Source: Panagrolaimus kolymaensis
Taxonomy: Eukaryota; Nematoda; Chromadorea; Rhabditida; Panagrolaimidae
Direction: 5' to 3'
Assembly: GCA_028622995.1 (NCBI GenBank)
Contig: JAJQJQ010000003.1
Span: forward strand, 4,774,001-4,838,000
Length of the DNA stretch: 64,000 bases
Position 1 is the stretch's first letter. The number at the start of each line of letters is the position of its first letter. The notes beneath the pieces were generated by a model that was not told where the DNA came from, ran no database searches, and saw nothing but the letters and a program-made list of their open reading frames with translations. The position numbers were made by a program, and so were the translations under genes. Positions 13,901 to 23,411 of the stretch are shown here, in pieces.

Positions 13901-14474
13901 ATGCACAGTGAGAGCATTTGACCAATATGGCCGCTATGGAAACACGAGCAAACATGCCGCATCTGCTCGAACTTTGGATCCTGCACCTCCAATAGCTCCT
14001 ATAATAACTATGCTAAAACTACAAGAAATGGTAAACAAAAAATTTTTAAATAAAAAAATAAATATTTAATTTTAGGATGATAGCCTTACAACTCTTATTG
14101 AATGGTCTGCTGTCCCATTAAGAAATTCCCTATATGATAATGTAACCGATCATCAAAGAGGTTACAAAATATTAATTTATGTATCTGAAACAGCTGAAAA
14201 GCCTATTGTGCTGACTTTAACTGAAGCTGAATTACAAAATCCTCGAAAACCATCAGCACGAATAGATGGTTTAAAACTAATGTATTATTACACAATTAAA
14301 GTCGCGGGATTTAATGAAGGAGGAATAGGACCTCTTAGTAAACCGACTTCATTAAGACTTGGAATGTCTGGACATTTTAATGCAGCAGCTCCAATTCTCT
14401 CTGTGTCATTACTTACAAATTTTATTTTATTTATCATAACGTGCCTGGTGCAATTCCATGCATCATTGTTTTAA
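4941..14474 (+). CDS. Contactin-like neural cell-adhesion protein (C-type lectin, 6 Ig, 4 FN3, GPI tail)
   Basis: Thirteen exons (4941-5094, 6052-6236, 6286-6452, 6506-6743, 6789-7044, 11024-11150, 11215-11403, 11468-11652, 11708-12069, 12122-12925, 12975-14030, 14076-14474, phases consistent; the list has twelve coding blocks, the thirteenth being the doubtful one near 5.8-6.0 kb) give about 1373 residues. Order: hydrophobic leader, C-type lectin domain (about 53-180, WQPASDICVKLFF to YPFICSLLP), six Ig domains with Cys/Trp/YxC pairs (about 195-855), four FN3 domains (about 858-1345), and a hydrophobic C-terminus ending without a cytoplasmic tail, as for GPI attachment. Arthropod contactins have this lectin-first layout; the nematode family member is RIG-6. 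Charged insertions lie in the last Ig domain (DSDDDDD then KKKKIKRVR) and in FN3-2 (KSKKKKIKKNKNR). The protein is expected on axons and junctions. The 5' end is the weak part; see 5714-6016. Confidence 0.88.
5714..6016 (+). other. Possible alternative or decayed 5' exon of the contactin gene
   Basis: An ATG at 5714 opens a good signal peptide (MVKLKTFYFIFLLIQLSQTQA). Four codons later the frame meets an in-frame TAA, but it is open again immediately after (SRVRARFYKEAQII...) to about 5955. From there a different frame is open to a GTAAAA donor at about 6017, and that donor has exactly the phase needed to join the lectin exon at 6052. So the stretch looks like one coding exon interrupted by one stop and one frame change next to a run of five T. 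It could be a decayed first exon, a sequencing error in a homopolymer, or chance. The longer model in use instead joins the leader exon at 4941-5094 directly to 6052. Confidence 0.4.
7045..11023 (+). other. Large contactin intron (about 4 kb)
   Basis: The donor CCAA/GTAGG at 7044-7045 and the acceptor TTTTATAG/AATC at 11023-11024 join in phase within the second Ig domain. All other contactin introns except the first are roughly 45-65 bp, so this one is exceptional. It is T-rich on the sense strand and contains no open frame that I can support as a nested gene. Its last 0.5 kb holds the GCAC cluster. Confidence 0.8.
10514..10866 (+). repeat. Cluster of 15 GCAC motifs inside the contactin intron
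   Basis: Fifteen copies of GCAC, mostly in the contexts TGCACTTT, TGCACTAA or AGCACC, occur in 353 bp, all on the + (sense) strand. With G and C each near 15 percent fewer than one would be expected. A CAC-rich lead-in (ACCACTACCACCACC) lies near 10310. The cluster ends about 160 bp before the acceptor of the next exon. The copies are not in regular tandem register, so this is not a simple satellite. Function unknown; an RNA-binding or DNA-binding site array is possible. Confidence 0.7.
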
Positions 14475-14821
14475 TTTTCTTAACTGCCACCAAATGTCAC
14501 ACAAAACTATGGCATTTTTAATACCGGTTTATTTTTTTACACTTCAATTTATTTTTTATATATTAAATAATTAAACTTTAAATTTTTGTTGAATAAATCT
14601 CAAAATATATATCTGACCAGCATATGAAGAACGCGGCAAGCAAGTAATATAACCGAAGAAAAAAAGGAATTTTAAAAGGGTCAAAGCACAATTGTCATTA
14701 GATAGACAAATTAGAAATTATGCATAGAAGAAGCAACACTGTAGTAATTTTCTAAGAAGCATGTTCTTTTGCAGGTTGACCAAATCCTAATGTGTAATAA
14801 ATGGCCTAAAAAGAGCTTTAG

Positions 14822-16048
14822 CTATAAGAATGGAATCCAAAAAAGTGAAAAACGTACGGATTGGCAAAATTTGTAAATATGTGAAGTGGAATATGCGCCA
14901 ACTCCATAAAAATGAAATTCAGCATTAGGAGCTACCTTGCGTTTAACTCGAGAGCATAAACTCATTTTAGGATCAAAAATAAAATCATAAATAAGCTTTA
15001 CCCAACTATCATGAACAAGAAGATTATTATAATATTCGGGAGCAATTTCACGAAGCTGAAAGATAGGAAAAAATAATAAAAAATTAAATCAAAAAAGGTA
15101 TAAAAACCTTTGGCAAATTAGAACCGCAAACAAATGGAAAATCATGGTGTTCAACGTGGTGGCCAACGTTGAAGGTTACAAGGTTGATACAGCCATAGTA
15201 GCTAGAGGAAGATAAATGACATGTTAGTAAAAAGAGGTATAAAAAAGCGTTTCCAAAAATACCTGTAAGTTTCTTGACCTTCTTCAAAAACATAATGATC
15301 TGAGATATAATGGCCAGCAAGAGGATGAAGTCCCAAACCAACAAAAAATCCACCAAGAAGATAAACTATTGCTTTCCAACCAAAGAAATAATAAATTCCA
15401 TAGTCGAATGCAATTTGTAAAATAGCATTGAAAACTTCAAAGTCGGTAAGAGATTTTTGATAAATTGCTAAAGGTCGGAAAGCATAAAAAACGGGTTGAA
15501 GAAAAACCCAAATAAATTTTCCAAGAGTATTTTTGAAAATTCGAGCTTCAAATTCAGTTGGAACATCGGTATCAATAACATCTTCACCAAGATTTCGATG
15601 ATGTTCTAAATGATATTTCTTGAATGAAATTGACATTGGAACACACATAGGCAAATTAGCTATGAAACCAAACAATCTATTCTAAAAGGATTATTATATT
15701 TTGTAATTTTGTTAAAAATTTCAATTTAAGCCTTACCGCAAGACAATGCCTATATCCAAATGCCATATTATGAGATATTTCGTGCACGGCCAAAGTTAAT
15801 GAATGATTTATAGTTCCACTGACGCAATAAGCTTGAATGCAAAGTAATAACCAACTGGCATCTTTAATGAGATAACACATAAAAACTTGGAATAAAACCA
15901 TTGCAACTACAACAAATTTAAATGAAGGATCAATTCCAAACCAATTTTTAATTTCTGGATATTTTTCAAGCATTTCTTTTCGTCGAGTTGCATGAGGTTC
16001 TTCTGTATATGACCAATCAAATTCCTTTTTTGATGTTGTTTGGCCCAT
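14822..16048 (-). CDS. Sphingolipid delta-4 desaturase (DES1/DEGS1 family)
   Basis: Four exons on the minus strand (16048-15737, 15681-15263, 15201-15108, 15055-14822) join in frame to 352 residues. The enzyme introduces the delta-4 double bond of (dihydro)ceramide in the ER membrane. The three iron-binding histidine boxes are intact: HEISH at residues 89-93, HLEHH at 128-132 and HVEHH at 259-263. The start [10 protein letters not shown] matches the myristoylated N-terminus of DES1 proteins and is followed by the family block [13 protein letters not shown]. Several membrane segments surround the boxes. The C-terminus is longer than in vertebrate DES1. A T-rich/TAG acceptor about 45 bp upstream of the ATG may be a trans-splice site. 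The nematode orthologue is TTM-5. Confidence 0.93.
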
Positions 16049-17145
16049 TGTTAAAAGATTCCCTTTTTTGAAATCCAAGCAAAGGAATCTAAAAAGTTTT
16101 AAAAACATAAAAGGTAGAAAAAGAAAAAAATTAGGTAGCAACGCGACAGCGAAAAAAATCAGCCGATTGATCTTTTGCTGTATCGGTAAGAAATCATGTA
16201 ATGAAGCTGATAAAAAAAATAATGGGAATCAAAGTACAACAAAATCAGTATACAAAGAGAATAAAAAAAACTAAAAATGTGGACATGGGTTTATAACCCA
16301 ATAAAAATGGGGAAATCTGAGAAAATTTGTAGTTCACTAAAGTAAAGAAAAAAATATGTAAAAGAGTAATGATTTTTTTATGAAATCTAAATAAATGCAT
16401 ATAGCTGGAGAATCACTTTTTTTTATAAGAGCTTACGTTTTACGTGCGGCTGGAAAACAAAAAATGTTTTAGTTTAATATTGTTAAAAAAAGTCGATTAA
16501 AAGCCAGCCACCATTGACGGTAGACATACATAAATATTTTCCGCAAGCAATGATACTTTGCTCTGAAATTTCCATTAGTCATCAGTTAAAAAATTGCCAC
16601 TATTAAAAAAGAATAGCAAAATTTAGTGAAATTGATTATTCTTTTTAACAAAAGTTAAATACTGTAATGACTAATATTTTGGAAATAATTCCATCTACTA
16701 TACCATCCTCAAAGATTTTATACGCTGTATAGGTTAAACAAGCTGCTAACAATCTAAAAGCAAAAAAATCATCTTTATGTGTCTATCGGTCAACGAACAG
16801 CAAAAGCCAGACGATGAAGCATATTTGTTTTGGATTAAAAGCAATGATCAACCTGAGAGAATAACAGAAAAACATATTGCATTAACGAGAAAGACGGAAA
16901 TGGCCATAGGTCAATAGAAAATCATAAATCAGATACCGCGGTATATTACATTCGAAAACAAAAAGCAGAGTTGTAAACAAACCGATTTCATATGAATACA
17001 GTATAACAAGTGAAACAAAAATTAAATCAAACAAACAAGATAGTTAAAAGTTAGTTACTTTTAATCATAGCAATAAAGAAAGTGACATAAATAATAATTT
17101 TATTTCAAATAAACGTAACAACAAACTATATATCCTAACTAACTT
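16049..17145. other. Spacer between DES1 and MRPL1, no gene seen
   Basis: About 1.1 kb between the start of the desaturase gene and the stop of the L1 gene, both on the minus strand. It must contain the desaturase promoter and the L1 3' UTR. I see no convincing open frame or RNA gene. The open frame at 16068-16274 (+) overlaps the desaturase 5' region and is lysine-rich, consistent with chance in A-rich DNA. Confidence 0.6.
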
Positions 17146-18485
17146 TTACATAAGTGCAAGAAGTTCATCTTCGGCTTCTTGAACGGTTTCAACTTTAGTC
17201 TCTTCCTTCTTCTTCTTCTTTCCAGTCTTTCGCTTTTCAACTTTTTCTAATTCTTCTTCAGTAGGAATAGGTAAATATTTTTCAATATCGAGAGCATAAT
17301 GTGCTTCACCAGGAATAACCATCATAAGCGCACGATTGATAAGAGGACCAAGCGCAGGATTTTTATGCTTACAAACAGCTTCAATAATTGCTTGTATATT
17401 TGCTTCAATTTGATCTTCAGGCATTGATAACTGAAAAACATGAATACAGAAGACAAAAACAAGGTCAAAAAACTTACTCGACCGACGACAGGATCAGAAA
17501 GACCCCAATGAGGAAAAACTGGATCAGGTTTAATTTCAACTTTAACACCTGTTTTGAACTTATCAATCATTGCGGGAATATCTTCACCCAAACCACCTGG
17601 AAAAAAACTTATATATAAGTTTCAAGTTAACAGTTCAGACAAGTTCTTACCATTGATACGAGTAGGAAATCGAGAACGAAGTATACCCCTTAGAGGCATA
17701 ATATGAGGTCCCATATCAGTATGTGCAACACAAAAATCATAATCATCAATACGAAATTGGCCTTTAATAATCTTTTTAATAACATCAGGACCTAATGAAA
17801 TTTCAGCGCCAGATTCTATAGCAAGTTCTTGTAGTGCAGGATCAGCAACAAATGCAAGGATAGTTCTTTTTTCTTTATGAGAGAATGGAAATGGAATCGG
17901 AACAATTTCAGTAGAAGCTGCTATCATTTTGGTCTAAATAATATTTTCATTAATAATAAACATTAATTTGACAAAAATAAAGGCATACCGCTTTCTCGGT
18001 TTCCATATTTAGTTCCATACGAAGTTTTACCGGAGCATTTGGATTGTTAAACATTGCTGGTTGTTGAAGTTCACGATGCATTTCAAGTGCTTTTGAAACA
18101 GGATAAAACTGAGTTTTTACAGATTTTCGAAGAAATACATTACAAACAGGAATATCCTCAAGTTCTTTTTCGTCTTCTCTAATAAGTCTTCCAGGAAATT
18201 GTTGAGATGGCGAAAGTCTAAAAAATAAAGAAATTAAAAAGTTAGTTATAATAGAATGAATACTTACAAATTTTTCATTCTTCTGATATGAATACGTTCC
18301 ATAAAACTATATTGTTTTCGAGCAGCTTCACGTTCTTCACGCTTTAAACGACGGTCAAGACGTTCTTGCCGACTTATTCCAGCTTTTAATGCACGTTTTC
18401 GACCACGATGTTGTTGAACATTAAAAACTTCTGGTGAAAGTAAACGAAAATCATTAAATGCTTGCAAAATTCCATAACGAAGCAT
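17146..18485 (-). CDS. mrpl-1: Mitochondrial large-subunit ribosomal protein L1 (uL1m)
   Basis: Five minus-strand exons (18485-18268, 18217-17989, 17933-17651, 17596-17478, 17430-17146) join in phase to 377 residues. Residues from about 100 carry an L1-type fold: a first block around FPFSHKEKRTILAFV and a central block with FCVAHTDMGPHIMPLRGIL and FPTRINGGLGEDI. A basic, arginine-rich N-terminus (MLRYGILQAF..., RGRKRALKAG) is typical of metazoan mitochondrial L1 and suits a matrix-targeting sequence. The C-terminus has a lysine run followed by an acidic tail. The protein would form the L1 stalk of the mitoribosome and help release deacylated tRNA. The start codon lies only 12 bp from the TTAA target site of the neighbouring transposon, so the native 5' UTR and promoter have been displaced. 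The three-residue motif NLL at the first exon joint is phase-supported. Confidence 0.88.
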
Positions 18486-18497
18486 TATTTTTATCGT

Positions 18498-18501
18498 TTA
18501 A
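18498..18501. repeat. TTAA target-site duplication, left copy (right copy 23412-23415)
   Basis: TTAA directly borders both ends of the element, outside the AGGAAC...GTTCCT termini. A 4-bp TTAA duplication is the known signature of Kolobok (and piggyBac) insertion. Confidence 0.9.
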
Positions 18502-19019
18502 AGGAACAAGACTATTTGCTGCCTTTTTCGAAAATGAAGGTTCCGTGTCGTAGAAGATGAAAAAATTGGGTCTGGACAAGGGCGCGAAATTTGAAACGTT
18601 TTTTCGTTTCGAAATTATTTTTGCTTTGGTTTTTTTCATTTCCAATTTTTTTTGATGATGTTTGATGTAAAGTTGTTAGTTTTTCTCGATTTTGATGGAT
18701 GATTTGATTGTTTTTATGAATATGGTATCTGCTGCTTCATCTTCATGCTACAGGGAAGTTATTTTTATTGTTTTTGTCATATCTTTAGTTCTGTTTTTAG
18801 ATACTTCGTTCAATGGTTGCTTCGTCATCATTTATTCCAGGCCAGTTTTTTCGTATTGTTTGGTTTTTTCTTTAGTTCAATTTTTAGATAATTTTGAAGG
18901 TCTATGGCTGTTTATGGATAATGATTGAATGATGGATGATTTTCAAATGTTGCTTTTCCTAGATTGATGTTTATGCTTTATGAAACCTCTGACTTTGTTC
19001 AAAGGTTAGTGATTATGTT
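18502..19019 (+). repeat. Left terminal inverted repeat of the Kolobok element
   Basis: Reverse complement of 22894-23411 with equal length of 518 bp, so no indel separates the arms. The match ends at GATTATGTT on the inner side, where the arms diverge (left continues AGCAATCG, right arm complement continues TATCTACC). Such long arms are unusual compared with the short terminal repeats of many cut-and-paste elements. A 78-codon open frame inside (18692-18928) is present in both arms and is probably incidental. Confidence 0.93.
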
Positions 19020-19429
19020 AGCAATCGAGGATGGGTTGTAATTTGAGTTGCTTGAGATACTTTTGGGAATATGGCTTTTTCAAAACGATGTTGATGATGC
19101 GTTTATGAAACCTTTCAAGGTTTATGATTACTTTGATCATCATCATCTTCATATTCTTTGCTGATCATTTGAAGTTGATTTATACTTGTTTGAAATAATA
19201 CCCTATCAACTACAAATTCACTTATATGTGTTACTAAAAAGGATGTATCGCTTTTGTCTAACTTTTTATTTTTGCAATTGCCTTTCCCTCATATTGTCAA
19301 GTGAAACTTCGTCGAAAAGGAGACATTCTTCACTTACAACAATCTCTATCACAGTAAATATTTATAATAACAAAGTAAATAAAAAACAAATAACAATATA
19401 CAATAATACAGTCTTATTTGTGGAAAAAT

Positions 19430-20026
19430 TTAGCTTTCATCATCATCAAAATAACATCCATTGTATCCTTTATATTCATTGTCGGCTGATGGATATACCT
19501 TTCTTACAAGAGCAACGACACAAGCTGGTAATTGTAGTCTTTTACCAATACCGAGTGTTTGATGTACCAACATTGTTATTTTACGGTAACAAGCAAATCG
19601 ATATTTTGCTGATTCTTCTGCATAATCGTATTTATCAATATATATGCTTCGGGTCAACTGAGCAACTTGCTTCAATCTTATTTGATCAAGCAAAATAAAA
19701 GCATCTAGTTCAATACGGTTTTGGATTGTTTGTTCAATGGTGTCGTGATTTGCAAAACATCCTTCATATTTACCAATAAATCGTTGCCAATTAGCAGCCC
19801 ATTGCGTTGAGCTTTCTCTGATACTGCAACAGCAAACCATTTCCTCTACAGTAGGCATTGACAAACAATTGTTGCAGTTACACCATTCATCTGATGCACG
19901 ACTTCCACTAAACTCACATCCAAGAAGATTGCAGTAATGAGTAGTAGGATATGTTGAAAGAATGTTTGATGAGGAAGTTGGTTTCTTTTTTGGAAAAAAA
20001 GCATATGGCGTGATTGAATTTTCCAT
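19430..20026 (-). CDS. Transposon-encoded P2X7 ballast-domain-like protein
   Basis: A single-exon frame of 198 residues on the minus strand inside the Kolobok element, divergent from the transposase. The motif WCNCNNCLSMPT (from residue 48) followed by a CCC cluster (65-67) and the C-terminal block LPACVVALVRKVYP with YKGY strongly resembles the cysteine-rich cytoplasmic ballast domain at the end of vertebrate P2X7 receptors. In P2X7 that domain binds zinc and guanine nucleotide. There is no channel portion or membrane segment here, so it is a free-standing ballast-like domain. Its role in transposition is unknown; it could be a cofactor, a nucleic-acid or nucleotide binder, or captured cargo. 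The frame has no stop or frameshift, consistent with recent selection or recent insertion. Homology is from motif recognition only. Confidence 0.8.
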   Translation of the reverse strand: MENSITPYAFFPKKKPTSSSNILSTYPTTHYCNLLGCEFSGSRASDEWCNCNNCLSMPTVEEMVCCCSIRESSTQWAANWQRFIGKYEGCFANHDTIEQTIQNRIELDAFILLDQIRLKQVAQLTRSIYIDKYDYAEESAKYRFACYRKITMLVHQTLGIGKRLQLPACVVALVRKVYPSADNEYKGYNGCYFDDDES

Positions 20027-20055
20027 TATAAAATAGCTTTGAAGAAAAAGGGAAG

Positions 20056-20111
20056 TCGAAATTGAAAAATAAAGGCAAAGATTTCGAAATTGAAAAATAA
20101 AGGCAAAGATA
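20056..20111. repeat. 28-bp unit repeated twice between the transposon's divergent genes
   Basis: The unit beginning TCGAAATTGAAAAATAAAGG occurs at 20056 and again at 20084, head to tail. It lies about 30-85 bp upstream of the ballast-like start codon, in the bidirectional intergenic segment. It may be promoter or transposase-binding sequence, or a recent slip duplication. Confidence 0.8.
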
Positions 20112-20453
20112 TTTTATTTTGATTATGGAAATTTATTATTTGGCCAAAAATAATTATATGAATTATTTACCTAAGGCGAAGGTCAAATAGCTTTCTTCAA
20201 CGGAAAGTTCACACTTTCACTCATTCTTTTACCTGTTGTTATTCTTCACACTTGTAAAAGAAAAAGAGCGAATATTTTAGGTTGATGCCTGCATTCTCAA
20301 ACAATTCGATTTCATTAGTTCCATATTCATAGCAGTTCCCAACAATTTTATTTCGCTTTTGGTAGAAAGATTGTAATATTTTGCGCGTATTTATCATTTA
20401 CCCTTTTAATTATTGAAAGATCCTTTACGCAATGCATAATTATTTTTAGAATC

Positions 20454-22637
20454 ATGAAAACTTGCCCCGCTTGCGGAAATACTGTTCATCCTAATAGCTC
20501 TGTAACTATACCTACTGTGGAATGGCGTAAGCTACAATGGGCTGATATTTTTGGAATCAATCATCAAGATATGCTCGGTTATAGCAGATATACTGTTTTT
20601 TGTGCAAGCCACTTCAACCAAAATGATTTGATTTATGAAAATGGAAGAGTCAAATCGCTAAAGAAAGATGCTCGACCACCTCCATTTAGAAAAGAAGGTT
20701 CTGGACCTACTGCTCCTAAAGTTCTTCGATTGGATTACAAACAAGCTTATGGACGTCCCATTGAAAGAAAAGAAGCAGAAAGAAATACTTCAACTATTGA
20801 TCCTCTGCCTAATGATTCTTCCCCTAATTATGATGTGATTGATTTTGATTATCATGTAACAGGTTCTCCTCAGCCTTTACCTGAAAGAAAAAAACGAGGA
20901 CCATATCGCAAAGTCAAAGATATATATATCAATGATGAAATGACTCCTCGAAATCCTCCTATTATTGTTGAACTTCCAGAAGAAAATGAAGAACCTGTTG
21001 AAGATATGGTAGAATATGTAATGATTTCCAAAAAAAAGCTTTTATCAATTTTCAACAATTGCCCCGAATGCAAGGCCGTACTTAGCGCAAATCGAAAAAA
21101 GGAATTGCGTATTATTGGTACTGCTGCAAGCATAACATTTCGATGTTCAAATTGCTGTCCTCAAAGTCAAAAGACATGGGCCACACAAGAAACGCTTCCT
21201 GGTACAAAAATTTATCAAGGAAATGCTCTTTTAGCATCTGCTGCTACAATTACTCCCGTTCCTTATCCTTCTTTGAAAGAATTATTCAATCTTGCCAAAA
21301 TAGGAATTTTTGGAGGAACTCTTTATAAAGAAAATGCTAAAAACGTTGTATGGCCCGTTGTTCGCGAACATTATAATAATGAACATGCTGATATCTTGCA
21401 AATGTTAAAAGATCGTACTCAAACACCACTAAATTTGCTTATGGATGGTCAATATGATTCACCCGGATTTTGTGCAGCACTATGTTGTGTTACCGCTATC
21501 GATTCAGAAAGTGGCTATATCATTGCTTCTGAAACCCTCCACAAATCTATGACAGCTGATGTAAGTGGACGAATGGAAGCAGAAGGTGTAAGAAAAATAT
21601 TGGATTTACTAGAAGAAAATGAAATTCAAGTAAACCGATTGACAACCGATAGGCATACCACAATCATAAAAATGGTGAGAGAAAAATATCCTGCAATTAC
21701 TCATATGTTCGATGCATGGCACATGGTGAAACCAATCGTTCGAGACTTGCGCAATGAAGCAAAAAAGAAAAAAAGCTTCAACCTCAAAGATTTTGTAAAA
21801 GGAATCAAAAATCATTTATGGTACAGTATTAGTGAAGGAAAAGGTGATGGAGAATTAGCGCGTGAAATTTTGTTGTCATCTTTATTCCACATCATTGGTA
21901 TTCATGAATTTGAAAACGACAATATTTTCAACCAGCTATCCGAAGCAATTGAAGATACAACTGGAAAAGATAAAAAAAGGAAAGAGGATTTCAAGAAAAT
22001 GAACCCAGACAAAGGATCCGAACTTTTCAAATCACTTGTTTTCTCCAAAATTGATAAATGTAAGCATACACCAATTAATCCTGATGAAGATGACAATGAG
22101 TACATGGACCCAATTGGTTATGGATACTTTTGTTTGTTTTCGAAAATTACCAACGAAAAATTCCTTGCTGACTTTATCAAAACTTCTCCTGATTTTGCAA
22201 CTTCCAGAGTTGAAAACTTCCATTCCCTTGCAACTGGAAAATACCGACCCAAGAAAACATACTATCCACCTCATGGTTATGATATGAGAACAAAGTTGGC
22301 AGATTTGCATTATAACAACAATGTTCGATGTGAAAAGAATGGAACTCGAACTATTATCGGTCAAAGAAAAGTGAGATCGAAAGCGAATGCTGGGGAATTG
22401 GTAACCAAAATTATAAAATCTAAAGCCCCGATAACATGGAAGCACAAAATAATAGTCGACTGCTTACAAAAGATTGAATCTAAAAACATCATCGAAGAAG
22501 AAACCCCTTCATTTGATAACGAAGAAGAAATGGACGAAAATGAAGAAGAAATTTCTGCCGATGACCAAGATTCTGATGGAGAATCGGATCAAAGTGACAA
22601 CGATGATTTTTTGGAAGAAGATGATGTGGAAGAATAA
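20454..22637 (+). CDS. Kolobok transposase (THAP finger plus DDE nuclease)
   Basis: An uninterrupted 727-residue frame. The N-terminus is a THAP-type C2CH finger: CPAC at residues 4-7, CASHF near 50-54, with the downstream proline. A second zinc ribbon follows (CPEC ... CSNC, about 203-235). The catalytic core shows the Kolobok signature MDGQYDSPG (331-335 aspartates), TDRH (Asp399) followed by HMFDAWHMVK, and SRVENFHS (Glu587) followed by KYRPK. These are the likely DDE acidic triad. The C-terminal 60 residues are very acidic (EEEMDENEEE and DSDGESDQSDNDD). It would cut and paste the element into TTAA sites in the nucleus. All key acidic residues are present and the frame is intact, so the protein may be active. 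Confidence 0.93.
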   Translation: MKTCPACGNTVHPNSSVTIPTVEWRKLQWADIFGINHQDMLGYSRYTVFCASHFNQNDLIYENGRVKSLKKDARPPPFRKEGSGPTAPKVLRLDYKQAYGRPIERKEAERNTSTIDPLPNDSSPNYDVIDFDYHVTGSPQPLPERKKRGPYRKVKDIYINDEMTPRNPPIIVELPEENEEPVEDMVEYVMISKKKLLSIFNNCPECKAVLSANRKKELRIIGTAASITFRCSNCCPQSQKTWATQETLPGTKIYQGNALLASAATITPVPYPSLKELFNLAKIGIFGGTLYKENAKNVVWPVVREHYNNEHADILQMLKDRTQTPLNLLMDGQYDSPGFCAALCCVTAIDSESGYIIASETLHKSMTADVSGRMEAEGVRKILDLLEENEIQVNRLTTDRHTTIIKMVREKYPAITHMFDAWHMVKPIVRDLRNEAKKKKSFNLKDFVKGIKNHLWYSISEGKGDGELAREILLSSLFHIIGIHEFENDNIFNQLSEAIEDTTGKDKKRKEDFKKMNPDKGSELFKSLVFSKIDKCKHTPINPDEDDNEYMDPIGYGYFCLFSKITNEKFLADFIKTSPDFATSRVENFHSLATGKYRPKKTYYPPHGYDMRTKLADLHYNNNVRCEKNGTRTIIGQRKVRSKANAGELVTKIIKSKAPITWKHKIIVDCLQKIESKNIIEEETPSFDNEEEMDENEEEISADDQDSDGESDQSDNDDFLEEDDVEE

Positions 22638-22893
22638 TAAACTACATGATCATTCTTTTATTATATTTATAACCTTTTGTTCCCAAATTTGGTATATTAT
22701 GTTATTAAAAATAATTTTTACTTTCAAAACATTGGCGGCTAAAGTTTAGAGAAGAGACATAAAAACAAAAGACATTTTAGGCAAGCTTCTTATTCGGAAG
22801 AAGCATAATCCCCAGAATTAATCGATAAACACTCAAAAAAATAGTAAATAACCTATATTACACCTCCAACAGTTCACCCCATGACGGTAGATA

Positions 22894-23411
22894 AACATAA
22901 TCACTAACCTTTGAACAAAGTCAGAGGTTTCATAAAGCATAAACATCAATCTAGGAAAAGCAACATTTGAAAATCATCCATCATTCAATCATTATCCATA
23001 AACAGCCATAGACCTTCAAAATTATCTAAAAATTGAACTAAAGAAAAAACCAAACAATACGAAAAAACTGGCCTGGAATAAATGATGACGAAGCAACCAT
23101 TGAACGAAGTATCTAAAAACAGAACTAAAGATATGACAAAAACAATAAAAATAACTTCCCTGTAGCATGAAGATGAAGCAGCAGATACCATATTCATAAA
23201 AACAATCAAATCATCCATCAAAATCGAGAAAAACTAACAACTTTACATCAAACATCATCAAAAAAAATTGGAAATGAAAAAAACCAAAGCAAAAATAATT
23301 TCGAAACGAAAAAACGTTTCAAATTTCGCGCCCTTGTCCAGACCCAATTTTTTCATCTTCTACGACACGGAACCTTCATTTTCGAAAAAGGCAGCAAATA
23401 GTCTTGTTCCT
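22894..23411 (-). repeat. Right terminal inverted repeat of the Kolobok element
   Basis: Mirror copy of the left arm, ending in GTCTTGTTCCT immediately before TTAA at 23412. The outermost 100 bp include TTCATCTTCTACGACACGG, identical in both arms. Confidence 0.93.

Larger units (their letters stand above)
18502..23411. mobile_element. Intact Kolobok-type DNA transposon, 4910 bp
   Basis: The element starts AGGAACAAGAC and ends with the reverse complement GTCTTGTTCCT. It has 518-bp terminal inverted repeats (18502-19019 and 22894-23411) and is flanked by TTAA on both sides. It carries two divergent uninterrupted genes: a P2X7-ballast-like ORF (19430-20026, minus) and a THAP/DDE transposase (20454-22637, plus). 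The intervening 427 bp presumably hold both promoters. The repeats appear identical over every part I compared, including a 237-bp frame present in both arms, which suggests recent insertion. Superfamily assignment rests on TTAA duplication plus transposase motifs. The element lies between NUDT13-like and MRPL1 genes. Confidence 0.93.

Noticed and set aside
18454..18645. 63-codon minus-strand frame reading from the transposon arm across the MRPL1 start
   Set aside because: It is in a different frame from MRPL1 and ends inside its first exon, so it cannot be an MRPL1 extension.
18692..18928. 78-codon open frame in the left transposon arm (mirror copy 22985-23221)
   Set aside because: It is present twice only because the arms are inverted repeats. 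The translation is hydrophobic without a known motif, and neither copy lies in a plausible gene.
21609..22445. Minus-strand open frames opposite the Kolobok transposase
   Set aside because: Antisense shadows of the long transposase frame.
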